Source: Bacillota bacterium (GTDB taxonomy: Bacteria; Bacillota; Clostridia; Caldicoprobacterales; DTU083). From it: a stretch of DNA of 60,682 nt. Numbering within the stretch: position 1 is the stretch's first letter; the number at the start of each line of letters is the position of its first letter. The notes beneath the pieces were generated by a model, which had not been told where the DNA came from, did no database searches, and worked only from the letters and a program-made list of their open reading frames with translations. Where the stretch lies: assembly GCA_029549985.1 (NCBI GenBank), contig JAKPIB010000027.1, forward strand, positions 1 to 60,682. The letters are read 5' to 3'. Below are positions 23,672 to 30,637 of this stretch, piece after piece. A program made the position numbers and the translations under genes.

Positions 23672-23770
23672 CACCGGCTTTATCGCACGTTCGGCTTTGT
23701 TGCCCATCCGGATTATTGCCCATCCGAATTATTGCATATCCGGTTTTATTGTACAACCGGCTTTATCACA
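23672..23770. repeat. Six degenerate tandem repeats of 16-17 bases
   Basis: Units begin at 23672, 23688, 23705, 23721, 23737 and 23754, with the approximate consensus CATCCGGCTTTATTGCA. Copies differ from it at 1 to 5 positions. The block fills most of the 380-base gap between the HD gene terminator and ppa. No coding frame or promoter is convincing inside it; an AGGCTTG/AAGCCT hairpin follows near 23807-23821. Confidence 0.6.
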
Positions 23771-23933
23771 TCCAGGCACATATCGGGTCGATATTGCATC
23801 CCCTCAGGCTTGTCAAGCCTTTACGGTACCCTTATGTTTGATGAGGAATTTGGGACAATAATAAAATGTGGTCCGGACATTCGATTGAAGTCAGAAAGGG
23901 CTGATGATGAACCAATAAAGGATTGATGGCAAA

Positions 23934-24446
23934 ATGGGCGATATACTTACTGTTGATGTCTTTATCGAGATCCCAAAGGGGAGCAGGAACAAATACGAAT
24001 ACGACAGAAAGCTGGGCGTCATCCGGTTTGACCGCATGCTTTACTCCCCGGTACACTATCCCTGCGACTATGGCTTTATCACCAGGACCCTGTCCGAGGA
24101 CGGGGACCCCTTGGATGCGCTGGTGCTGGTGTGGGAGAGCACCTTCCCCGGATGCGTGATCGAATCCATCCCCCTGGGCATATTCCTGATGCGGGATGAA
24201 AAGGGCGATGATGAAAAGATCCTCTGTGTGCCAAGGCAGGACCCCCACTGGAACCATTTGGAGAGTCTTAATGACGTGCCCGAGCACCTCCTGGATGAGA
24301 TAGAGCACTTCTTTTCCATATACAAGGACCTGGAACAAAAAGAAGTCACCATAGCCGGATGGCGGGATAAAAACGAAGCTATCGCCGCAATATTGGCAGC
24401 ACAGCGCAGGTATGAGGAAATGCTTGGCCGGGAGGGGGCAAAATAG
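23934..24446 (+). CDS. ppa: Inorganic pyrophosphatase, family I
   Basis: A 170-residue soluble pyrophosphatase. The active-site signature DGDPLDALVL is present, along with FIEIPKGSRNKYEYD near the start and SPVHYPCDYGFI. It hydrolyses pyrophosphate released by biosynthesis. Family I is less usual in Bacillota than the manganese family II enzyme, though clostridia have it. AAAGGA lies about 11 bases before ATG 23934, rather weak. It stands alone, downstream of the tandem repeats, and has no clear terminator before the ABC promoter at 24469. Confidence 0.9.
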   Translation: MGDILTVDVFIEIPKGSRNKYEYDRKLGVIRFDRMLYSPVHYPCDYGFITRTLSEDGDPLDALVLVWESTFPGCVIESIPLGIFLMRDEKGDDEKILCVPRQDPHWNHLESLNDVPEHLLDEIEHFFSIYKDLEQKEVTIAGWRDKNEAIAAILAAQRRYEEMLGREGAK

Positions 24447-24468
24447 GAAAATAGAGTGGATTTCTGGA

Positions 24469-24497
24469 TTGACTTTTTATTTATACGTTTATATTAT
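24469..24497 (+). promoter_or_regulatory. Promoter of the zinc-ribbon ABC exporter
   Basis: TTGACT at 24469-24474 and TATTAT at 24492-24497 are 17 bases apart. A second -10-like TATAAT at 24520-24525 overlaps a palindrome and may be an alternative start site. Confidence 0.5.
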
Positions 24498-24513
24498 ACA
24501 ATAGTAAGCTATT

Positions 24514-24525
24514 TATACGTATAAT
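24514..24525. promoter_or_regulatory. Palindrome TTATACGTATAA, possible operator
   Basis: The 12 bases are a perfect palindrome, and the unit TTTATACGT also occurs at 24479-24487, 33 bases upstream. Together they flank the predicted transcription start of the ABC gene. Confidence 0.4.
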
Positions 24526-24554
24526 TTGCTATGAGTATCAGGGGGCGTTGTATT

Positions 24555-26831
24555 TTGCATCAAAAACTGAATGAGGTCAATCTTGACAAGTCGCAGGCCT
24601 TTCCGCAAAAGTGGAGCGAAAAGCTCCTAGATGTGATGAAGGCAGACGAGACACCGCTGATAGCGGTATCGACGGACTTAAGCCCGGAGGGCCGGTACGA
24701 GGTCCAGTGGGCTGTAGTGACCGACAAAAGGCTGTATGTGCTCTCAGGCAGCGGTGATGATGTAGGGATAGATGCATACGCCCTTGGCGACATAAACGAG
24801 GTAGCCGTCAGGGACTATTACGGTGCCGGGGCGATCGAGATCAAGACCGGTGACGGCACAAAGGAAATACTCAGGTACACCCGCCGCTACAGGAAGAAGC
24901 TCCAGAAGTTCGAACAGTATTTCAGGCGGGTCCTGGACGGGGAAGAGCTCGACATAAAGAAGCTGTTGGACGGCGCGGGACATGAGAACCTGCAGGGCGA
25001 GGACCGGTGCCCCAATTGCGGGACACCCTTTCGGAGGGGCACATCCTCATGCCCCAACTGTTCAAGCAAGACCGAGACCCTGAGAAGGCTCCTCACATAT
25101 CTCAGGCCCTACAAGCTGAAGGTCGCATTGATGCTGCTGACCACGCTTATCTTTACCGTTTTGAACCTGGTGCCGCCCTACCTGCAGAAAATCATGATAG
25201 ACAATGTGATGACCGTAGGCGGGTCAGGTCCCAGGTACGACCTCCTCGCACTTATAGTGCTCGCCATCCTGGCGGTCCATGTATTCAGCTCTGTGTTCAT
25301 GGGGCTCAGGAGCTATCAGCTCTCCTGGCTCGGCCAGAAGATCATATACGATCTGCGGTCGCAGGTATACAAGCATCTTCAGACCCTGGGACTGGCATAT
25401 TTCGACCGCAGGCAGACCGGTGCGATAATGAACAGGGTCACAGGGGACACCGCGTCCATACAGCAGTTCATAGTAAACGGCATCCAGGAGACCATCGTAC
25501 AGATCTTTACCCTGGTGATAATCGCCATAATTCTCTTCACCCAGGACTGGCAGCTTGCCCTCATCGTACTCCTGCCGACCCCCTTTATATTTTACGGGAC
25601 CAAGTATTTCAGCTACAGGATACACAAGGTCTATCACAGGATCTGGCGGCGCAGGTCCAACCTTAGCGCCGTGCTGGGCGGGGCGATCCCGGGCATCAAG
25701 GTCGTCAAGGCCTTTACCCAGGAGTACCATGAGACTCAGAAATTCGATGAAGCCCTGGACGACTACTTCAACGAAGAGGTAAGGGCCATAAAGTACAGGT
25801 CGGTGTTTTTCCCGCTCATATCAATGGCGACCTCCATAGGGGCCGTGCTTATCTGGGGCTACGGCGGCTACAGGGTGATCGGGCCTGCCGGGGACCTGAG
25901 CCTTGGTACCCTGACGGCCTTTATCGGCTACATGTGGCGCTTTTATCAGCCCATCCAGAGCCTCAGCCACCTGAGCGAGCAGTTTGAGAGCGCTACCACG
26001 GCTGCGGAGCGGGTATTCGAGATACTCGACCACAAGCCTGAGCTTGACAGGCTGGAAAAGGTGGGCGCAGAGGAGGATCTTAAGGGCGAGATAGAGTTTA
26101 AGAATGTCTCCTTCTACTACAATGTCGGGGAGGAGGTACTGAAGAACATAAACTTCCGCATAAGGGCAGGGGAGATGATAGGGCTTGTGGGCTCCTCCGG
26201 GGCGGGCAAGTCCACCCTGGTCAACCTCATACCCCGCTTCTATGAGGTCACCGATGGCGAGATATTCATAGACAACAGAAACATAAAGGATATGGACCTC
26301 AATGCCCTCCGGTCCCATATAGGGGTGGTGCTCCAGGAGCCATACCTCTTCTACGGCTCCATTGCTGAAAACATAGCCTACGGCCGGCCCTCAGCGACCA
26401 TGGAGGAGATAATCTGGGCAGCCAAGGCAGCCAACGCCCACAAGTTTATCATGAACTTCCCTGATGGCTATGATACGATCATCGGCGAGCGGGGCATAGG
26501 GCTGTCCGGCGGTGAAAAGCAGAGGATCTCGATAGCCCGGGCCATACTTAAGAACCCGAAGATACTCATACTGGACGAAGCTACCTCGTCTGTCGATACG
26601 GAGACCGAAAAGCTCATACAGGAGGCTATCGACAGGCTGATAAAGAACAGGACGACTATAGCCATTGCCCACAGGCTGTCCACCCTGAAAAACGCTGACA
26701 GGATCATCGTACTGGAAAACGGCGAGATCGTGGAAGAAGGCACCCATGATGAACTGATGAGCAAGGAAGACGGATTCTTCAGGCGTCTGGTCGAAATCCA
26801 GGCGGAGATAGCCAAGGCCAAGGTCGTATAA
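24555..26831 (+). CDS. ABC exporter with N-terminal PH-like region and zinc ribbon
   Basis: A protein of about 758 residues. The first about 150 residues form a soluble beta-rich region (VVTDKRLYVLSGSG), followed by a four-cysteine zinc ribbon (RCPNCGTPFRRG, then SCPNC). A standard exporter follows, with six membrane segments and a nucleotide-binding domain with Walker A GSSGAGKST, signature LSGGEKQR, Walker B ILILDEATSSVD and H-loop AHRLST, all intact, so a homodimer is possible. ATG 24531 opens the frame, but AGGGGG at 24540-24545 favours TTG 24555. The next gene encodes a DUF1854 protein. This pairing is known from the cyanophycin-associated ABC transporter annotation, but no cyanophycin genes occur here, so the cargo is unknown. 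Confidence 0.82.
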   Translation: MHQKLNEVNLDKSQAFPQKWSEKLLDVMKADETPLIAVSTDLSPEGRYEVQWAVVTDKRLYVLSGSGDDVGIDAYALGDINEVAVRDYYGAGAIEIKTGDGTKEILRYTRRYRKKLQKFEQYFRRVLDGEELDIKKLLDGAGHENLQGEDRCPNCGTPFRRGTSSCPNCSSKTETLRRLLTYLRPYKLKVALMLLTTLIFTVLNLVPPYLQKIMIDNVMTVGGSGPRYDLLALIVLAILAVHVFSSVFMGLRSYQLSWLGQKIIYDLRSQVYKHLQTLGLAYFDRRQTGAIMNRVTGDTASIQQFIVNGIQETIVQIFTLVIIAIILFTQDWQLALIVLLPTPFIFYGTKYFSYRIHKVYHRIWRRRSNLSAVLGGAIPGIKVVKAFTQEYHETQKFDEALDDYFNEEVRAIKYRSVFFPLISMATSIGAVLIWGYGGYRVIGPAGDLSLGTLTAFIGYMWRFYQPIQSLSHLSEQFESATTAAERVFEILDHKPELDRLEKVGAEEDLKGEIEFKNVSFYYNVGEEVLKNINFRIRAGEMIGLVGSSGAGKSTLVNLIPRFYEVTDGEIFIDNRNIKDMDLNALRSHIGVVLQEPYLFYGSIAENIAYGRPSATMEEIIWAAKAANAHKFIMNFPDGYDTIIGERGIGLSGGEKQRISIARAILKNPKILILDEATSSVDTETEKLIQEAIDRLIKNRTTIAIAHRLSTLKNADRIIVLENGEIVEEGTHDELMSKEDGFFRRLVEIQAEIAKAKVV

Positions 26832-26851
26832 GACAGGGGAGGTGCATAGAT

Positions 26852-27355
26852 ATGATCGATGCAGCAGTCGAAATGGAACTGAACTTCCTGGATCCGGAGG
26901 AGACAGAGCTCATGATAGACAGGTTTACGGGGCTCAACTACAGGAACAGGGCGACCGGGGAGGTTTATGAGGATGTCCAGGTAAAGCTGATGTTCCCACT
27001 GACGAACAAAAACCATTACCTGGTCGTATCCCATGAAGGCAGGGAGCTTGGCATCATCCAAAGCCTGGACAGCCTGGCCCCGGAGAGCCGGAGGGTGATC
27101 GACGAGGTACTGGAAAAGCGGTACTTTGTGCCGGAGATACTGCAGATACACAGAGTAGAGGAAAAGTACCGGCTCGTGCACTGGAAGGTGACGACCGACC
27201 GAGGGTCCATGGAGTTTTATACCAGGACCAGGAACGACATCATCGTAAAGGGCACCAGAGTCTACATCCGGGACATCGACTCCAACCGGTACTACATCAA
27301 GGACCACACGAAGCTGAGCCCCCAGAGCCAGCGTGAGCTAAGCTCGGAAATATAA
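26852..27355 (+). CDS. DUF1854 protein paired with the ABC exporter
   Basis: A 167-residue soluble protein with the DUF1854 features FLDPEETELMI near the start, VKLMFPLTNKNHYLVV and the C-terminal RNDIIVKGTRVYIRDIDSNR. It begins 20 bases after the exporter gene, behind GGGGAGG, so the two form one operon. DUF1854 proteins are regularly encoded beside this kind of extended exporter and are taken to be an accessory or regulatory subunit; that role is inference. There are no membrane segments. Confidence 0.75.
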   Translation: MIDAAVEMELNFLDPEETELMIDRFTGLNYRNRATGEVYEDVQVKLMFPLTNKNHYLVVSHEGRELGIIQSLDSLAPESRRVIDEVLEKRYFVPEILQIHRVEEKYRLVHWKVTTDRGSMEFYTRTRNDIIVKGTRVYIRDIDSNRYYIKDHTKLSPQSQRELSSEI

Positions 27356-27363
27356 ACGCATTC

Positions 27364-27450
27364 ATTGAAAAAACGCAGTGAAGGGCCTTAGAGCCTGTTG
27401 ATGGAGCGAAGGGAAAAGCGCATCACATGTTTGAGCGAAGCGGGTTTGAG
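27364..27450. repeat. 87-base direct repeat, copy 1
   Basis: Nearly identical (84 of 87 by eye) to 27528-27614. It contains the GAGCGAAGCG/AGCGAAGGG type of sequence often seen in dispersed intergenic repeats of clostridia, and begins 9 bases after the DUF1854 stop. No ORF is convincing. Confidence 0.75.
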
Positions 27451-27516
27451 TAAAGCAGGATAACTACAGGACCTTATATTGAACCAGCTATGATCGCTAA
27501 AGGTATAACGAATTGA

Positions 27517-27680
27517 GTTGAGTATATATTGAAAAAACGTAGTGAAGGGCATCAGAGCCTGTTGATGGAGCGAAGGGAAAAGCGCATCACATGTTTGAGC
27601 GAAGCGGGTTTGAGGCGCTCCGGAGCGAATCTTACAGGCTCTTTGGCCCGAAACATCAGTTTTTGATATATATACTCAAC
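27517..27680. repeat. Element with 13-base terminal inverted repeats carrying copy 2 of the 87-base repeat
   Basis: GTTGAGTATATAT at 27517-27529 is the exact reverse complement of ATATATACTCAAC at 27668-27680. Between them lie copy 2 of the direct repeat (27528-27614), a GCTCCGGAGC palindrome (27616-27626), and an internal pair AGAGCCTGT/ACAGGCTCT that brackets copy 2. The small size, inverted ends and lack of a gene suggest a MITE-like or folded-RNA element. Confidence 0.5.
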
Positions 27681-27717
27681 AACATATATACCAACAACCT
27701 ATATATTCAACACCCTC
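27667..27717. repeat. Three imperfect AT-rich repeats of about 16 bases
   Basis: The unit TATATA followed by a C-rich CAACAAC-type tail occurs three times in a row, ending at the stop codon of the minus-strand glycosidase gene. The first unit is also the right inverted repeat of the element above. Confidence 0.5.
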
Positions 27718-29000
27718 TAAATCAACTTGGTCACTATGAAATTATCCTGGATCAGCAGCCAGTTCTGCGGGAACTCCCGGCCGAGCACCCAGTAGAAGAA
27801 GCCCCGGATGCCGAGCTCCTTCACGAGGTCGAACTTGGCCTGTATGCTCCGCGCATCCTCGAACCAGACCTCATGGTCCCTGCCCTGGTTATCCGTGTAT
27901 AAGAAGAAGGGGGCCTGGGCGGTCGTATCATACTGTATATTGACGTTATATGAATCCGCCAGCATTATTGCCTCCTGGGGGCTTATGACCCTGGCAAAGG
28001 GGCCTCCCGGAACGAAGGGGAGGGTCCAGTCATACCCATACAAGGGTATGCCCATCATGATCTTGTCAGCAGGGACTACCGACAGGGCATATTCCATCAC
28101 CCTGCGCACCTCGTTTATAGGCGACACGGCCATAGGCGGTCCCCCGGACCAGCCCCACTCATAGGTCATAAAAAAGATGAAGTCATCTATCTCGCCATGG
28201 GCTGCATAATCATGCCCCTCATAGAGGGTCCCCGGCTGGTTGGCCGATACCTTTGGCGCCAGGGCTGCCGACAGGAGGAGCCCCAGGGGGCGGAGCCGTG
28301 CGGCTGCCCTTCTCATAAACTGGTTGTACCTTTCCCGGTTTTGAGCTCCCAGATATTCAAAGTCCACGTCCATACCGCCATAGCCCTTTTCCTGCATAAC
28401 TGCTATGGCATTCTCAAGTACTGTATTCTGAAGCGCTTCGCTGGAGAGGATGGCCGTGGCAAGCGCGTTGCTGAAGGTGCCCCCTTCGAAGTTGGTCAGA
28501 ACCATGAGGGGCATGGCCCGCTGCCTGAATGCAGCCTGGATGCTGGGCTCATCCTCGACCGGCGTAAGGGATCCATCCCTGTTGACCGCATAGCTGAAAA
28601 TATTCAGGTATGTCAAATGTATGCCCACCCTGTCAATTGTGGGAACCGTCCTGTCACCCGTAGCCCTGGGATCGATATAGGCCCCGGTTTCGATAGGAAG
28701 CCGCGGCTGTTGAGGTATGTAGAGCCTCAAGCCCACCGGCAGGTTGGCGGGATCGGTTATTCCGTTTATGCGCATCAGCTCAGTTACAGGTACGTCGTAC
28801 ATCCGGCCTATGGTAAAAAGCGACTCACCGGGCTGCACCCAGTGATAGCTGCCCCATATGGTGATCACGATCGTCTGGCCCGGGACCAGGCTTTCCGGAT
28901 TCGGGATCTCATTGGATGCGATGAGTTCTTCAATGCTTATGGAATACATCTGCGATATCGTAAACAAGGTATCCCCCGGCTGAACTACATGGATCTGCAT
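27717..29000 (-). CDS. LysM-GH18 spore cortex protein (YaaH/SleL type)
   Basis: A 427-residue protein. Two LysM domains (MQIHVVQPGDTLFTIS and HWVQPGESLFTIGRMYDV) occupy the first about 95 residues and bind peptidoglycan; a glycoside hydrolase 18 barrel follows with the catalytic pattern DVDFEYLG (DxDxE). This layout is that of YaaH and SleL, which cleave spore cortex fragments as N-acetylglucosaminidases during germination. There is no signal peptide, as expected for a protein deposited from the mother cell. The frame is open to 29021, but AGGCAGGTG favours ATG 29000, which also starts exactly at the LysM domain. The gene is good evidence that the organism makes spores. Confidence 0.87.
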   Translation of the reverse strand: MQIHVVQPGDTLFTISQMYSISIEELIASNEIPNPESLVPGQTIVITIWGSYHWVQPGESLFTIGRMYDVPVTELMRINGITDPANLPVGLRLYIPQQPRLPIETGAYIDPRATGDRTVPTIDRVGIHLTYLNIFSYAVNRDGSLTPVEDEPSIQAAFRQRAMPLMVLTNFEGGTFSNALATAILSSEALQNTVLENAIAVMQEKGYGGMDVDFEYLGAQNRERYNQFMRRAAARLRPLGLLLSAALAPKVSANQPGTLYEGHDYAAHGEIDDFIFFMTYEWGWSGGPPMAVSPINEVRRVMEYALSVVPADKIMMGIPLYGYDWTLPFVPGGPFARVISPQEAIMLADSYNVNIQYDTTAQAPFFLYTDNQGRDHEVWFEDARSIQAKFDLVKELGIRGFFYWVLGREFPQNWLLIQDNFIVTKLI

Positions 29001-29133
29001 AAATAACACCTGCCTTTTCATATCCTATATTAACTATATTCCGGAGCTTGACTTTGGATAACATGAGGGCGGAAAATTTTAGCTCATGTTTGCCAGACTT
29101 ATGTAATTGACGATAGATATAATCAAGGGCCGG

Positions 29134-29142
29134 TGATATAAT
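29134..29142 (+). promoter_or_regulatory. Extended -10 promoter for the tautomerase-ddl group
   Basis: TGA followed by TATAAT (29137-29142) is an extended -10 element about 60 bases before the tautomerase start. A TTGACG at 29107 is too far away to serve as its -35. Confidence 0.45.
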
Positions 29143-29203
29143 AAATAAGGAAATCTGCCTGATTGGCTAAAGCCCGGGACATTACAGGGGAGGGGGAACA
29201 AGG

Positions 29204-29431
29204 ATGCCTCATATCATCATAAAGATGTATCCGGGGAGATCGGAGAATCAAAAAGTCGAACTGGCTTCCCGAATCGTTGATGCCGTAATGGACATCCTGA
29301 AGGTAGACATAAGGAGCATCTCCCTGGGCATAGAAGAGGTCAAGCCGGAGGATTGGGCTGAGGAAGTGTATATACCTGATATATTGAAAAAGGGCGAGAC
29401 CTTGTACAAGCGGCCGGGATACAGGCCGTAA
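29204..29431 (+). CDS. Small tautomerase (4-oxalocrotonate tautomerase family)
   Basis: A 75-residue protein starting MPHIIIKMYPGRS, so proline 1 is available as the catalytic base after removal of methionine, as the family requires. The segment SLGIEEVKPEDWAEEVY matches the PptA-like branch of the superfamily. The natural substrate is unknown. AGGGGAGGGGG precedes ATG 29204. It lies 42 bases before the D-Ala-D-Ala ligase gene, probably on the same transcript, though no functional link is known. Confidence 0.8.
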   Translation: MPHIIIKMYPGRSENQKVELASRIVDAVMDILKVDIRSISLGIEEVKPEDWAEEVYIPDILKKGETLYKRPGYRP

Positions 29432-29473
29432 AACGAGTATCCGCAGACAGGAGCCAAACCGGAGGTGTTTGTT

Positions 29474-30574
29474 TTGTATAAATTGAGAGTTGCCGTTATT
29501 TTCGGCGGCAGATCCGCAGAGCATGAGGTATCGCTGCAGTCGGCCAAAAACGTGCTTTCAGCCTTGAACAAGGAAAAATACGAGCCTGTACTTATCGGCA
29601 TCGACAAGTCTGGCCGTTGGTTTTTGATAGAGGATACGAACGCTTTTCTGAACGATGATGATCCGAAGCACATAGCCTTGAGCAGGTCAACGAGACAGGT
29701 GGCGGTCGTCCCGGGTGGAGATGAAACCAAACTTATAGATATCAGCACAAATACGAGCCTGGGCAGGATAGATGCGGCCTTTCCGATACTCCACGGCCCC
29801 TTCGGAGAAGACGGCACCGTACAGGGCCTTTTGAAGCTTGCCAACATACCCTTTGTGGGCGCAGGCGTGCTGGGGTCAGCTCTGGGTATGGACAAGGACG
29901 CGATGAAAAGGATCCTGAGATCTGAAAATATACCGATCGCGGACTTTCTGACCTACAGCTTTACAGACCGGGACAGGATAAGCTTCAGCGATGTTGAGGC
30001 TGCCCTGGGCATGCCGGTTTTCGTAAAGCCTGCCAATATGGGCTCGTCCGTCGGCATCAGCAAGGTATCGGATAAGGAAGAGCTCAGAAAAGCTGTAGAC
30101 GATGCCTTCTTGTATGACACCAAGATAATCATCGAGGAATATATAAAGGGCCGTGAGATCGAATGCTCAGTCCTTGGGAACGAGGATCCGATCGCATCGA
30201 TACCCGGTGAAATACTGCCCCGGAGGGAGTTTTACTCCTATGAGGCCAAGTACATAGACGAAAACGGAGCAGTCCTTGAAATACCTGCAAAGCTGGATCA
30301 GGACGTGATAGAGCGGGTGCGGGGCCTGGCTGTGGCCACCTATAAAGCCCTGTGCTGCGAGGGCCTGGCCCGGGTGGATATGTTCCTCAAGGACAACGGT
30401 GAGATACTGATAAATGAGATAAATACCCTGCCCGGATTTACCAGGATCAGCATGTACCCCAAGCTTTGGGAGATCAGCGGGCTGCCCTATGACAGGCTGC
30501 TTGACAGGCTCATTGAGCTGGCCCTGGAGCGGTATGACCGGGAGCGCTCACTGGTGACTACGGTCGAGATTTAG
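29474..30574 (+). CDS. ddl: D-alanine-D-alanine ligase
   Basis: A 366-residue ATP-grasp ligase. Landmarks are VIFGGRSAEHEVSL, HGPFGEDGTVQGLL, FVKPANMGSSVGISK, the omega loop FYSYEAKYIDENG and LINEINTLPGFT. The tyrosine-containing omega loop points to a D-Ala-D-Ala product rather than D-lactate as in VanA. It provides the dipeptide end of the peptidoglycan precursor. GGAGGTG at 29461-29467 is placed for TTG 29474; the GTG at 29465 lies inside the ribosome site. A GC-rich hairpin follows the stop. Confidence 0.9.
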   Translation: MYKLRVAVIFGGRSAEHEVSLQSAKNVLSALNKEKYEPVLIGIDKSGRWFLIEDTNAFLNDDDPKHIALSRSTRQVAVVPGGDETKLIDISTNTSLGRIDAAFPILHGPFGEDGTVQGLLKLANIPFVGAGVLGSALGMDKDAMKRILRSENIPIADFLTYSFTDRDRISFSDVEAALGMPVFVKPANMGSSVGISKVSDKEELRKAVDDAFLYDTKIIIEEYIKGREIECSVLGNEDPIASIPGEILPRREFYSYEAKYIDENGAVLEIPAKLDQDVIERVRGLAVATYKALCCEGLARVDMFLKDNGEILINEINTLPGFTRISMYPKLWEISGLPYDRLLDRLIELALERYDRERSLVTTVEI

Positions 30575-30580
30575 GGAGAG

Positions 30581-30602
30581 CCGGGCCAAAGGCCTGGCCC
30601 GG
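30581..30602 (+). terminator. GC hairpin between ddl and the GH78 gene, no T-run
   Basis: CCGGGCCA at 30581-30588 pairs with TGGCCCGG at 30595-30602. Without a T-run it is at most a weak terminator. Confidence 0.4.
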
Positions 30603-30637
30603 AAGAGTACAGTGATACAAAGGAAGGAAGAAATTTG

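Noticed and set aside
23672-23770. CRISPR array
   Set aside because: The repeats are contiguous, degenerate and 16-17 bases long, without unique spacers, and no cas gene is present.
27356-27716. Insertion sequence
   Set aside because: No transposase frame is found; the repeats and inverted ends are recorded as a possible MITE-like element instead.
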